Position numbers and translations under genes: made by a program. From positions 1-64,000 of the forward strand of contig PHBZ01000032.1 in the NCBI GenBank assembly GCA_002840755.1: DNA of 64,000 bases, given 5' to 3'. The stretch is from Chloroflexi bacterium HGW-Chloroflexi-10. GTDB lineage: Bacteria; Chloroflexota; Anaerolineae; Anaerolineales; Anaerolineaceae. Of this stretch, positions 15,651 through 24,881 are shown piece after piece; positions within the stretch are counted from its first letter, which is position 1, and every line of letters starts with the position of its first letter. The notes under the pieces were generated by a model. That model searched no databases. It worked only from the letters and a program-made list of their open reading frames with translations, and was not told the origin of the DNA.

Positions 15651-17113
15651 AATGTACAGTCTGCTTTGATACCATAGCTTTCGAGCCGCTCCCGTCAGAT
15701 GGCTTGGATTGGCAGGTGGAGCAGCTCACCTGGGCCTTACCGGGCGGCGCGCAGTCAGCAGTGTTAAGCGCTGAACCGGACGGCGCCTTGGCCGGCGAAG
15801 TCTGGCTGGAAAGGCTGGCAGAGCGCCTGGGTTGTCCGCTGCGCATACTCGATCCGCTCGGGCGTGTGTTCTGGGGCGGCTGGGTGGAACAAATTACCTG
15901 GCAGTCGGGGAACCTCGAAGTATCCGCCACACTGGCTGGGATGAGCAACCGCGTTGTTTGCCGCTACCCGCTGGAGCAGGTCACCGCCGGGGAGTGGGGG
16001 CGTTGGGCAGCCGGCGAATGGCAGCAGGACGACGCCAGTGTGCGGCGTTACGGGCGCAAGGAGAGCCTGATAACCTTGCCTATGCCGGATGCGCGTCTGG
16101 CAGAACAAACTGCCCTTGCGCACATCACCGGGTCGCGCAGTCAGCCGCGCTGGCACACCCGGCACTGCCCAGACCATCATCCGGGAGTGCGCATGCGCAT
16201 CACCGCCCGTGGTTGGTGGCAGCGCCTGGATTGGATCTGCGACCAGGAGCCGCGCGGGTTGCTGGCCCATCTCGGCGGCGGTAAAACGCGCCAGGTCTTG
16301 GGGCGGGAGAGCAGCGCCATCAAGCTGGCTCAATCCTTTCGGGTGGAGCAGGGCTTTAGCGCCGGCCAGCTTTGGCTGCGCGCGGCGGCTGTCGGCAGCC
16401 CGCAGGATGGTCTGCGCTGTAGCGTCTGCGCGGATGATAACGGTCGCCCGGGCGCGCTGCTGGCGGAATCCACCCTGCCGGCCTGGGCATTCAGCGGCGG
16501 TTTTCGCTGGCTGCTCTGGGAACTGGATGCCCCTTGCTCTTTAGCGGCAGACACGCACTACTGGCTGGTGCTGGAACGTGCGGGCGCGCTGGATGGTCAG
16601 CATTACTTTGTCCTGGAGAGTGACGATGGGCCAGGGTATGCCCTGGGTGAATTACGCCGCTGGAATGCTGCGGAGTGGCTGCTGCAAGCCGAGGATCTGC
16701 GTTTTTGCCTGCCGGCCATGCAGCAGACCAGTGAACTGATCGCCGGGCTGCCTCCCATCGAATTTTTGCAGGGTGTGCGCGTCTGGCAGTCCAGCGGTGT
16801 CTGGCAGCCCCAATGGCGCACACTGAAAAAGACCCTGCGCCAAACCCTGGAAACCTGGCTGGCGTTGGGTACACAGGCTGGCTCACAGCTCAGCGCCGTC
16901 GTGGATGGTCAGCGTATTGTCCAGGTCTTCAGTCTGCCGCACACTCCCCAAGTGGACCTGCAGATCAGCCAAACGGAGCAATTGCCCTTTATCCCCGAGG
17001 AACTGTTAGGGGGTTCACTCGCGATACCCTTTCCACAGCTGCACAACCTCTGCCGCGTGGAGAGCTTGCGCTACACCCCACAGCAGGGCCTGCGCCTCCA
17101 AACAAATTTGTAA
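15647..17113 (+). CDS. Phage tail-associated protein
   Basis: The best start is the GTG at 15647, whose GTGA overlaps the previous stop by four bases, giving 488 residues. The open frame extends further upstream, but only inside the preceding gene. The N-terminal 180 residues resemble a tail or hub domain (VFWGGWVEQITW, ATLAGMSNRVV). The middle (about residues 220-350) contains a beta-sandwich section (FSAGQLWLRAA, RPGALLAEST, THYWLVLE) like modules in fibre or adhesion proteins. It is the last phage gene and a terminator-like hairpin follows. Confidence 0.55.
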   Translation: MKCTVCFDTIAFEPLPSDGLDWQVEQLTWALPGGAQSAVLSAEPDGALAGEVWLERLAERLGCPLRILDPLGRVFWGGWVEQITWQSGNLEVSATLAGMSNRVVCRYPLEQVTAGEWGRWAAGEWQQDDASVRRYGRKESLITLPMPDARLAEQTALAHITGSRSQPRWHTRHCPDHHPGVRMRITARGWWQRLDWICDQEPRGLLAHLGGGKTRQVLGRESSAIKLAQSFRVEQGFSAGQLWLRAAAVGSPQDGLRCSVCADDNGRPGALLAESTLPAWAFSGGFRWLLWELDAPCSLAADTHYWLVLERAGALDGQHYFVLESDDGPGYALGELRRWNAAEWLLQAEDLRFCLPAMQQTSELIAGLPPIEFLQGVRVWQSSGVWQPQWRTLKKTLRQTLETWLALGTQAGSQLSAVVDGQRIVQVFSLPHTPQVDLQISQTEQLPFIPEELLGGSLAIPFPQLHNLCRVESLRYTPQQGLRLQTNL

Positions 17114-17144
17114 AGGCACGCTTGTATATTTCTTTGTTACAATC

Positions 17145-17177
17145 AAATAACCGGGCACACTATGTACCCGGTTATTT
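17145..17177. terminator. Terminator hairpin after phage block
   Basis: AAATAACCGGG and its exact reverse complement enclose an 11-base loop, ending in TTT. It closes the phage transcription unit and could work in both directions. The neighbouring 17178-17342 shows no other feature than the AAGGA of the next gene. Confidence 0.6.
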
Positions 17178-17342
17178 CCGAACGTATAGATTGCCCATGC
17201 TCACAAATGGCGCCGGAATGATTGAAGCGCTGTACAATTTAGTGATGCATTAGAAAAGCCCAGACAAACAAAATCACCCGATTAGCAAAAAAACACTATG
17301 AAGGTATATAAGTTTTTATGAGAGCAGATGAAAGGATTTGAG

Positions 17343-18575
17343 ATGAAAATTCGCAGTTTATTCCTGTTTTTGGGGATCCTGACCATAGTGTTAAACAGTG
17401 TGCCGGTGCAGGCACATACGCTGCCGGCGGAGTTGAATGAACAAAACCAGGCACAGGTCAACTTCAGCATCAGTGGGACGGTTACCATTGCTACCGGAGC
17501 TCCGTTTGCAGGCGTGACGATTACCCTGGAAGAACAAATATACCAGATCTATTTGCCGTTGGTGTTGCGCGATGCGGGTTCAGCGGATTTACCCTTCTCA
17601 GAGGATCAAAATTATTCCGGGGAAGCATTTAACGACGAGCCTTTAGTCCTTACGACAACAACCGATTCAAGCGGAAATTATAGTTTTAGCGATGTTCCTG
17701 CCGGCAAATATCGTATTACCCCTTCTACAAACTTGGATGATTCGTTTGACCCACTCTCTCGCCTGGTTAATCTCTCTTCCAATCTTCCGGACCAGGATTT
17801 TATTCAGAATGAACTGATATTTATTTCCAACAACAATAATAATATTACGTTTCAGATGGGCTGTGCCTCGAATGACCTGGAGTGCAACCCTTATGAAGAC
17901 AATGAAGTCCCCCTGCATACGGTGACCTTGAGCCCGTATTCCATTGATGTAACCGAAGTAACCAACCGTAAATTCCAGCAATGTGTGGCTGTCGGGGCAT
18001 GTGACCTGCCCGAATCAAATTCATCCAATGCGCGTACTTCATATTATGATAACCCAGTTTATGATGAATATCCGGTGGTTAACGTTACCTGGAATGATGC
18101 ACAGAACTATTGTCGGTGGGCCGGTAAAAGATTACCCACCGAGGCGGAATGGGAATTGGCGGCCCGGGGCACCACGGTACGAATATATCCCTGGGGAAAT
18201 CAGCCTCCGGATTGCACCCGTGCAAACCATTATTGGTATAACGGGGGTTCTAGTCAATATGAATATTGTGTTTTTGAAAATGAACATTCGGATACCAATA
18301 TGGTTGGCTCCTACCCGGATGGTAACGGCGTAGAATTTGGAGTCTCAGATATGGCCGGGAATGTGCAGGAATGGGTTTCAGATTGGTATTCAGCCTTTTA
18401 TTATTATTTTTCCCCGGCCGTTAACCCGACCGGTCCGACGGCGATAACAGGTCAAAAAGTAATTCGCGGTGGTTCATTTGACATTACGGCGGTAGAATTG
18501 CGAACTTCTTTTCGATTCAAATTAGATCCCCAGGAAAGTTATAACAACACTGGTTTTCGCTGTGTGCTGCCATAA
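17343..18575 (+). CDS. Secreted formylglycine-generating-enzyme-like protein
   Basis: The ATG at 17343 is better than the one at 17328 because AAGGA stands six bases upstream. A signal peptide (about 25 residues) is followed by a short beta domain of the carboxypeptidase-regulatory type ([20 protein letters not shown]) interrupted by a [13 protein letters not shown] linker common in Chloroflexi. From about residue 160 the protein is a complete SUMF1/FGE-sulfatase domain: [68 protein letters not shown] and VIRGGSF, ending in TGFRCVLP. Most bacterial members lack the sulfatase-activating cysteines and have unknown substrates, which I assume here. Confidence 0.85.
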   Translation: MKIRSLFLFLGILTIVLNSVPVQAHTLPAELNEQNQAQVNFSISGTVTIATGAPFAGVTITLEEQIYQIYLPLVLRDAGSADLPFSEDQNYSGEAFNDEPLVLTTTTDSSGNYSFSDVPAGKYRITPSTNLDDSFDPLSRLVNLSSNLPDQDFIQNELIFISNNNNNITFQMGCASNDLECNPYEDNEVPLHTVTLSPYSIDVTEVTNRKFQQCVAVGACDLPESNSSNARTSYYDNPVYDEYPVVNVTWNDAQNYCRWAGKRLPTEAEWELAARGTTVRIYPWGNQPPDCTRANHYWYNGGSSQYEYCVFENEHSDTNMVGSYPDGNGVEFGVSDMAGNVQEWVSDWYSAFYYYFSPAVNPTGPTAITGQKVIRGGSFDITAVELRTSFRFKLDPQESYNNTGFRCVLP

Positions 18576-18829
18576 TAGAAATTTTTTTTTGGAAACCAAT
18601 AACTATTTAATAACTCAGCGTTACCATAGCGATATTTATTCTCCATCTTTATGGCGTCTGCCAATCAGCGGGCTGCCATACGGTTCTGTCAGAAGTGTTT
18701 CGGTTTCGTTACGGTATCATTTCTGTTTGATTACAGTTAGCTCCTGGGCTATTGACCTGCATTCGTCTCTCGTGTATTGTAAAAGAAGCCCGTATTCTCT
18801 GCGGGAAGTAATTGTTTTAGGAGTTTATT

Positions 18830-19585
18830 TTGAACCCTATACTGAAGCAAATTTTTCCGATCAAAAAACCATCCCGTGGACAATCCTTTGTGGAATTGGC
18901 GCTTGTGGTGCCAATACTGTTGCTCATATTGTTGGGATTGGTAGAGGTAGCGTTTTTTATTGGGCGTTACCTGGACGTGCTGGATCTAAGCCGCGAAGCA
19001 GCCCGTTTTGCCTCAGTGCGCGATCCATTTACAACCGCTGGTGATCTTGATTGCAGCTCTTCGGCGGATCTTAATTTTTATTACGATACATCCTGTGTCT
19101 TATCTCCCCCTTCCGGGTCGGTAAACTGCCCGGACCCTGCATTTTGTAACGGCTTTACTCCCTATATGACCCTCGACCTGGATACAGATGATGTGGTCAT
19201 CTCCGTTTTTACCATCGCCGGCCACGCAGTTACCAATCGCTGGCCTCAGCCTAATACGTATTGGGCGCTTTCAAATGTTGATTTTGCTAATGATGTTGAC
19301 CTTAATTTAAATGCCGATCCGGGTCATCCAAATAATTTTTTAAAAGACTGTCAGGGAAATACAGTGCGCACTCAACCATTTTACACGGAGACTCAGGTCG
19401 AATCATTGTTGTTAAGTGATTCACCCGAAAATAAAGGCTATGTTGCCGTAGAGGTATACTATTGTTATGACCAGGTTTTGGGCTTACCGCTCTTAACCGA
19501 TGTTGTTCCTGATCCGCTGCAAATTCGGGCATATACGCTCATGCCTCTGCCAGCGGGACAACCAACCCCAACACCTATTCCATAG
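18830..19585 (+). CDS. TadE-like pseudopilin protein
   Basis: This starts at a TTG with TAGGAG six bases upstream. The hydrophobic segment at residues 15-40 is preceded by the GQSFVELALVVPILL motif, the TadE/TadF signature: a glycine, then polar residues and a Glu at position 5 before the helix, cut by prepilin peptidase. The remaining 200 residues are an extracytoplasmic domain with several cysteines. First of three clustered Tad-type genes, although no pilin, ATPase or TadB/C is visible. The 254-bp region upstream (18576-18829) shows nothing recognisable. Confidence 0.75.
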   Translation: MNPILKQIFPIKKPSRGQSFVELALVVPILLLILLGLVEVAFFIGRYLDVLDLSREAARFASVRDPFTTAGDLDCSSSADLNFYYDTSCVLSPPSGSVNCPDPAFCNGFTPYMTLDLDTDDVVISVFTIAGHAVTNRWPQPNTYWALSNVDFANDVDLNLNADPGHPNNFLKDCQGNTVRTQPFYTETQVESLLLSDSPENKGYVAVEVYYCYDQVLGLPLLTDVVPDPLQIRAYTLMPLPAGQPTPTPIP

Positions 19586-19591
19586 ATAAAA

Positions 19592-21370
19592 ATGAAACAA
19601 ACACAAAAATCAAACAAAGGTCAAGTAATCGTCATTTTCGCAGTTTCCTTATTGGTGCTGTTATTTTTCGTTGGTTTGGCTTTAGATGCCGGGTCATTAT
19701 ATGTGACTTATGCGAACTTAAAACGCGCCGTGGACTCTGCTGCTGTGGCGGCAGCCAATGAATTTAAACGTGATCCCAGTTCAACCTCCATGGCTGCGGC
19801 AGCCGGCGAAGTACTTAATTTAATGAATGTAGATTATTCTAATCTGGAGCTTTTATTATGTGATGCCAACCCTCAGGATGGTCTTCGGGATGATGCCTTG
19901 CCGGACCTGTTTAAAGCACGTTGTCCGGATACAGCCAATGGGGAGGCGCCCCGCAAGTTGGTGTGGATAGCAGCTGAACAGGAAGCCCCCTTATATTTCT
20001 TATCTTTGTTAGGGTTTGGTGATCTGGTATTAAGCACCAACACCATCTCCGAAGCGGCTCCATTGGATGTTGTCATTGTTTTGGATACCTCCGAATCTAT
20101 GGCTTCAGAAACATTAGCAGATACCGCCCCGGATCCCGATGTGCCGGCCTATAGTGCCAATTCGGAGTATTCCCCATTCGCTTGCAATGCAGCGAATCAA
20201 TGCCAGCCGATGTTGGATGCCAAAGAAGCCGCTAAAGCGTTAATCGACACCCTGGCAGATGGGTACGACCAGGTAGCCGTGGTAACCTTTGATAAAACGG
20301 ATCATTTGATCTATGGTTTAAATACCAATTTAGGAGCAGCAAAAACCGCTATTGACGGAATTCTGGTGCATGATGATCCGCCAGTGGTGTTTAATATTTG
20401 GTCAAATTGGTATAACCATACAGGCTCCTATAATCCGCTGAATTCTGAAGATTTGGATGGGGATGGCGCGGATTATGATAGTCCGACTGAATTGGGTTAC
20501 ACCTGTCCATTTCATGCTACTAATCCAAATCTAGATCCGCCCTCTATGGCGGACCGTTGGTGGGCAGTTGATGAAGGTGGACCAAACCCCTACGGCTGGG
20601 GCGGCGTGCCCTGTGACCGGAATGATAAGTATGATTCAATGGACTGGAACGGGGACGGGGTTTGGACTCAGGCAGATGATGATAGCGCCGTGGCATGGGC
20701 TTCAGCACAAACCGGTTTCACGGGATTTACTGGTTTATCAACCTGCAGCGGATGTGGTTTGCGTCAGGGTGCCAATCAGTTAAGAGGCAATGGTCGCTTT
20801 GGCGCGGTGTGGATCATGGTCTTTCTTTCGGACGGGGCAGTTAATTTGAGTGATAACCATGCGACAAACAATGAAATTCCTGCAGCATTGGTTAACGGTT
20901 TTTGCGGCGGTTCTACGGGTAATCCGTTTTGGACAACCAGCTGCTGGGACGATAACTTTACACCCCGCTATTGTTTTGACGAAAACTCCAATACTTGCCC
21001 ACCCGGTACGACTTGGTTGGATCCTGCTCTGTATGTTAATGATCCCAACCTGCCTTATTCGGTGTTGGACTATGCTATGGATATGGTCGACGAAGCCGCT
21101 CTAACCAGATCAGCCAATACCAATGAACCGCGTGGCAATGAAATTGCCGTTTATTCGATACGTTTGGGGAATATGACCATAGGTTCTGCGGAACCATTTT
21201 TGCGCTACGTGGCGGCGGTTGGTGATGATGGTGACCGCGTCACAGATCCGTGTTCCACTGTAGCGGCTAATACTTCATGTGGACAGTACTATTTTGCCCC
21301 ATCCGGGGCTCGGCTTTTGGCCATTTTTGAAGATATTGCTTCCCGTATTTATACCAGAATTAGTCAATAG
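19592..21370 (+). CDS. TadG-like protein with vWA domain
   Basis: Begins six bases after the TadE-like stop. The N-terminus has the GQVIVIFAVSLLVLL TadG-like hydrophobic helix followed by the DAGSLYVTYANLKRAVDSAAVAAA segment of the TadE/TadG family. A von Willebrand factor A domain starts near residue 155 with the MIDAS motif DTSES (DVVIVLDTSESMA) and continues with a long insertion containing calcium-loop-like DLDGDGADYDS and DWNGDGVWTQADD. It is presumably anchored in the membrane with its adhesive domain outside. Such proteins are assembled with Flp/Tad pili and mediate surface attachment. Confidence 0.8.
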   Translation: MKQTQKSNKGQVIVIFAVSLLVLLFFVGLALDAGSLYVTYANLKRAVDSAAVAAANEFKRDPSSTSMAAAAGEVLNLMNVDYSNLELLLCDANPQDGLRDDALPDLFKARCPDTANGEAPRKLVWIAAEQEAPLYFLSLLGFGDLVLSTNTISEAAPLDVVIVLDTSESMASETLADTAPDPDVPAYSANSEYSPFACNAANQCQPMLDAKEAAKALIDTLADGYDQVAVVTFDKTDHLIYGLNTNLGAAKTAIDGILVHDDPPVVFNIWSNWYNHTGSYNPLNSEDLDGDGADYDSPTELGYTCPFHATNPNLDPPSMADRWWAVDEGGPNPYGWGGVPCDRNDKYDSMDWNGDGVWTQADDDSAVAWASAQTGFTGFTGLSTCSGCGLRQGANQLRGNGRFGAVWIMVFLSDGAVNLSDNHATNNEIPAALVNGFCGGSTGNPFWTTSCWDDNFTPRYCFDENSNTCPPGTTWLDPALYVNDPNLPYSVLDYAMDMVDEAALTRSANTNEPRGNEIAVYSIRLGNMTIGSAEPFLRYVAAVGDDGDRVTDPCSTVAANTSCGQYYFAPSGARLLAIFEDIASRIYTRISQ

Positions 21371-21379
21371 GGTGATGAT

Positions 21380-23911
21380 ATGATATTTAAATTTTCTTTT
21401 TCCAGGTTTAAACCCCGCCTTTCCGCAAGAGGGCAAAGTTTGGTGGAGTTCGCCCTGTCATTGCCCATTTTATTGTTATTAATCTTTGGCATTGTTGAGT
21501 TTGGACGGGTGATGCAGGCCTGGCTGGCGCTGGAAAACGGCGCGCGCTTTGGCTTACGTTTTGCGGTGACTGGTAGTTATGATCCTCAATATTGCCAGGC
21601 TGCCGCCGATGCTTTAAGCGGCATATATTCTCCGCGAGAGCTTTTAGGGCCGGATTATCCAACAAGTGGCACAATTGACTTTCTTGCGGGAGATCTGGCC
21701 TCGGACGGCACCTATGACTGCCGTGTTTCAGATGCCTATGTAAATGGCGCATCCTGGCACATCACGAATCATACTCAGGAAGAGGCTGAACTGCTGAGTA
21801 ATGTGTTGATTGACTGGGCGCGTTTACCATCCATTAAGGATGCGGCTTTACAAGGCGCTATGGGTTTGGCTTATAATCCGGAGGAACCGGTCACCGGTGA
21901 TTATCCGGCATTTTTAGACCAGGCTTACTCGGTAGGCTCCTTTGATCAGACTTATCTCGGTAACCCGAGCTCATCCGGTTATTTTGATATTACCACCTGC
22001 TCTAATCGTAATTTACCCAATTCGGGCGGTCATTTTGTTTTTGATCCTAATCCATTCTTTTACTCGCCCGTTACTCCGGGTGATCCCCAGGAGGATTATC
22101 GTTTCCCTGTTCCTTGCCGTCAGGATAATGCTGCCGGTACAGGCATCATTCGTTTTGTGGATGATGCTGGCGGTCCTGGTGATCGTGTACGCGTGGTATT
22201 AACCTACCGCCATCCAATGATCACCCCATTTTTGAACACCTGGTGGCCGACTCTGCGCCTCACCGCGCAGCGTGAAGGCATTGTGGAAAAATTCCGCACC
22301 TCGCGTGTAACCGGCCTGGTGGGCGCTATTGGGCAGGCAGCCTTGAATACCAATACGCCATTGCCGCCGACAGCAACCCCGACCATAACCCAGACGCCAA
22401 CACCAACCAGCACTCCGCCGATTTTTCCGTGTAACGGCACTGGGATTTTGATGCAGAAGTGGACTGGGATTACTGGCAGTAGTGTGTCTGATCTGACAGA
22501 CAATGTGCGCTACCCAAATGATCCTGATACGAATGAAGTTAAGGATAATATTGATTTCCTCACCATCGGCAATAATTATGGCACGCGCTATACGGGCTGG
22601 GTTTGCGCCCCACAAGACGGTGTATATACTTTTTATATTGCCAGTGATGATTCATCGCAGTTGTATTTGAATGGTAACCAAATCGCTTATGTGAATGGTT
22701 GGACTAATTCAAAAATATGGAATAAGTATCCTGACACACAAGAGTCCGACCCTGTTTTGTTGCAAGGCGGGGAATGGTACCGGATTGAAACTTTACAAAA
22801 AGAAGGTACAGGCGGTGATAATTTGGCAGTGGGTTGGACAGGCCCGGTAATCGGTAATACTATTCAGGTGATCAGTAAACAATACCTGAGAGAGGCCACC
22901 CCTCTGGCTACCTCAACCCCTATCCCAACCGTTACCCCAACCGTTACCCCAACCTTTACTCCTACCCCCGTGGCCTGTTCCTACAACGGGACCGGTATCA
23001 TGGGAAATTATTACATGGAATCCTATAATAATCGTGATCGATGGCAAACCTATGTGTTTAGTCGCATCGATCCTACCATTAACTTCACCGCTTGGGGGGC
23101 AGGCAGCCCAGATTCAAGACTTCCTATCGATAATTTTCAGGTACAGTGGACGGGCTATGTACTGCCGCCGTATGAAGGATATTATACTTTTTACGGAAGG
23201 GCAGATGATGGCATCCGCGTATTTGTGAACGGCACTCAAATTATTAGCGGCTGGGTCAATCAGGGTGAAACAACCTATACCAGTTCACCGGTTTATCTTA
23301 CCTGTGCTCAACACCCACTCCAGATGGATTTCTATGAATATTCGGGCGACGCTTACGCAAGATTGCAATGGTCAGGAGAATTTGTAAGCCAGCAAGTCAT
23401 CCCGCAAAGAAATCTTTATCCTGGCGCGACGCCTACAGTTCCTACTGTGACGCCAACCAATACGCCTACCAGCACACGTACTCCTACCAGAACCAATACG
23501 CCTACAATTACAAACACACCAACAATCACCAATACACCGACCAGGACGCCAACGCGGACCAATACACCAACGATCACCAATACACCAACGATCACCAATA
23601 CACCAACGATCACCAATACGCCTACGCGGACCAATACACCAACGCGGACCAATACGCCTACGGAAACCAATACACCGACCAATACGCCTACGCGGACCAA
23701 TACAGCTACGATTACCAATACACCAACTCGTACAAATACGCCTACTCGGACCAATACACCAACCAATACGCCTACGCGGACCAATACGTCTACACCAACC
23801 GAAACCGCTGTTCCGACCTATACCCGGACACCAACGAATACACCAACTCGAACGCCGACATCGCTTTACACCCCCACACCTACACCAACGCGTTATAACC
23901 CGGGTGGCTAA
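21380..23911 (+). CDS. TadE-like anchor with two PA14 domains
   Basis: An 843-residue protein. Residues 15-50 carry the GQSLVEFALSLPILLLLIFG anchor signal. Two PA14 domains follow, from about residue 350 (TGILMQKWTGI ... YTFYIASDDSSQLYLNG) and about 530 (GIMGNYYMESYNN ... YTFYGRADDGIRVFVNG). Both show the usual fold markers G(V/Y)YTFY, DD and L/VNG. They are separated and ended by Thr/Pro/Asn-rich linkers. PA14 domains commonly bind carbohydrate. The C-terminal 150 residues are almost entirely TNTPTR-type repeats. The gene forms a Tad-like trio with its neighbours and ends before a terminator. Confidence 0.8.
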   Translation: MIFKFSFSRFKPRLSARGQSLVEFALSLPILLLLIFGIVEFGRVMQAWLALENGARFGLRFAVTGSYDPQYCQAAADALSGIYSPRELLGPDYPTSGTIDFLAGDLASDGTYDCRVSDAYVNGASWHITNHTQEEAELLSNVLIDWARLPSIKDAALQGAMGLAYNPEEPVTGDYPAFLDQAYSVGSFDQTYLGNPSSSGYFDITTCSNRNLPNSGGHFVFDPNPFFYSPVTPGDPQEDYRFPVPCRQDNAAGTGIIRFVDDAGGPGDRVRVVLTYRHPMITPFLNTWWPTLRLTAQREGIVEKFRTSRVTGLVGAIGQAALNTNTPLPPTATPTITQTPTPTSTPPIFPCNGTGILMQKWTGITGSSVSDLTDNVRYPNDPDTNEVKDNIDFLTIGNNYGTRYTGWVCAPQDGVYTFYIASDDSSQLYLNGNQIAYVNGWTNSKIWNKYPDTQESDPVLLQGGEWYRIETLQKEGTGGDNLAVGWTGPVIGNTIQVISKQYLREATPLATSTPIPTVTPTVTPTFTPTPVACSYNGTGIMGNYYMESYNNRDRWQTYVFSRIDPTINFTAWGAGSPDSRLPIDNFQVQWTGYVLPPYEGYYTFYGRADDGIRVFVNGTQIISGWVNQGETTYTSSPVYLTCAQHPLQMDFYEYSGDAYARLQWSGEFVSQQVIPQRNLYPGATPTVPTVTPTNTPTSTRTPTRTNTPTITNTPTITNTPTRTPTRTNTPTITNTPTITNTPTITNTPTRTNTPTRTNTPTETNTPTNTPTRTNTATITNTPTRTNTPTRTNTPTNTPTRTNTSTPTETAVPTYTRTPTNTPTRTPTSLYTPTPTPTRYNPGG
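23440..23890 (+). repeat. Short tandem repeats in PA14 protein tail
   Basis: Tandem copies of a sequence close to ACCAATACGCCTACGCGG, mostly 18-bp steps, coding for Thr-Asn-Thr-Pro-Thr-Arg/Ile. All frames on this stretch stay open on both strands, which produces long spurious open frames. A surface stalk role and length variability by slippage are likely. Confidence 0.8.
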
Positions 23912-23928
23912 GCAAGCAATAGGATCTG

Positions 23929-23970
23929 CTTTTCTCCCTGTGAGGTAAAAAAACTCGCAGGGAGATTTTA
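23929..23970 (+). terminator. Terminator after the Tad-PA14 gene
   Basis: A 15-bp stem TCTCCCTGTGAG/CTCGCAGGGAGA (one G-U pair) around GTAAAAAAA is followed by TTTTAA. It ends the Tad cluster before the next gene at 24006. Confidence 0.75.
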
Positions 23971-24005
23971 AGCAGGCGGTTTCCATTACGGGTAAAATAG
24001 ACTCG

Positions 24006-24881
24006 ATGAAAATTTTGCAGCGTAACCAACCTGGATTGAGAACAGCGTTAGCCCTTGTCATTTTTATTTTGGTTTCGGGCTTGCTTTTGCTTGTTTTAAG
24101 TCTGATTAATTGGCCGGAAATATCGATGGATACCAAAGTGAATTGGTTGTTTGCCATTATTCTGGTATTTCTGTTGTTGGTTGCCATGCTGGTGGTGCTT
24201 TCACTGCGTTTTTGGTCTTATCAAAATAAAACCACTATTGTGCTGGTGTTCACGTACGGGCTTCCATTGCTGGTTGTTTTAATTATCCAGGTAATGTTAA
24301 GCTTGGGGATTTCTGCTGATATTTCAAAAAATATCTATGGCAATTTATGGCGAATGACCTGGCAGGTTTTGTATTATATCTGGCAAAGCATGCTGCTGTT
24401 ATTTTCCGGTTTATTTTTATTTCCACATGTCCAAGAAAAAACTCCCTTTAAGAAAAATGAGCTCATAACGGGCATGTTGGTTGGGTTGGGAATGGGTTTG
24501 CTGGGAGCATACTTTTGTAGTGTTGGGGCTAACCTGTTCGCCGGACAGGCACAAACACAGTTAATCCAGCCGCCGCCAGGATTGCTGTATTGGATTGTTT
24601 TATTTTTTTCGCTGACTATCACGCCTTATGCGGTGGAGTATTTTTACCGTGCAATTTTGGAACCAGATTGGAAGCAGCGTTTTCCCCGGTTCTCATCAGT
24701 AATTTTAACGGCTGGTTTATTTGCGATCGTTCAGATGCGTGTTTTGTTGATTCCGGTAGCTTTTGCTGCCGGACTTGTTTTTTCATTGGTTTATCGCAGG
24801 TATGGTTTGTGGGTAAGTGTTGCTGCGCATGCGCTTTCTAATCTAATTTTGTTTATTGTTGCCTGGTATCTGGTTTTTTAA
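24006..24881 (+). CDS. CPBP-like membrane protein, degenerate active site
   Basis: A 291-residue protein with about eight hydrophobic helices. The C-terminal part shows the order of a CPBP-type intramembrane protease. However, the EExxxR motif reads VEYFYR (first Glu replaced), the FxxxH motif reads FAIVQ (His replaced), and only HxxxN (HALSN) is intact. It is therefore probably not an active protease and could be a scaffold or transport protein. Its stop overlaps the convergent glycosidase gene by four bases. Its closeness to the Tad cluster is probably only positional. Confidence 0.6.
   Translation: MKILQRNQPGLRTALALVIFILVSGLLLLVLSLINWPEISMDTKVNWLFAIILVFLLLVAMLVVLSLRFWSYQNKTTIVLVFTYGLPLLVVLIIQVMLSLGISADISKNIYGNLWRMTWQVLYYIWQSMLLLFSGLFLFPHVQEKTPFKKNELITGMLVGLGMGLLGAYFCSVGANLFAGQAQTQLIQPPPGLLYWIVLFFSLTITPYAVEYFYRAILEPDWKQRFPRFSSVILTAGLFAIVQMRVLLIPVAFAAGLVFSLVYRRYGLWVSVAAHALSNLILFIVAWYLVF

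Noticed and set aside
14890-15948. Long minus-strand frame of 352 codons opposite the tail-like genes
   Set aside because: Same shadow effect; Ser/Pro/Arg-rich composition is typical of antisense frames in GC-rich DNA.
23440-23890. Possible CRISPR array (regular short repeats)
   Set aside because: Units are about 18 bp with no unique spacers, and they encode the Thr/Pro tail in frame with the preceding domain. No cas gene is near.
23368-23898. Second plus-strand frame rich in Gln, Tyr and Thr over the repeats
   Set aside because: It is only a shifted reading of the same repeat in the PA14 protein, with no start context.
23372-24187. Open frame of 271 codons on the minus strand across the PA14-gene tail
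   Set aside because: It mirrors the TNTPTR tandem repeats, whose composition keeps all frames open; it has no ribosome binding site and lies opposite two well-supported genes.
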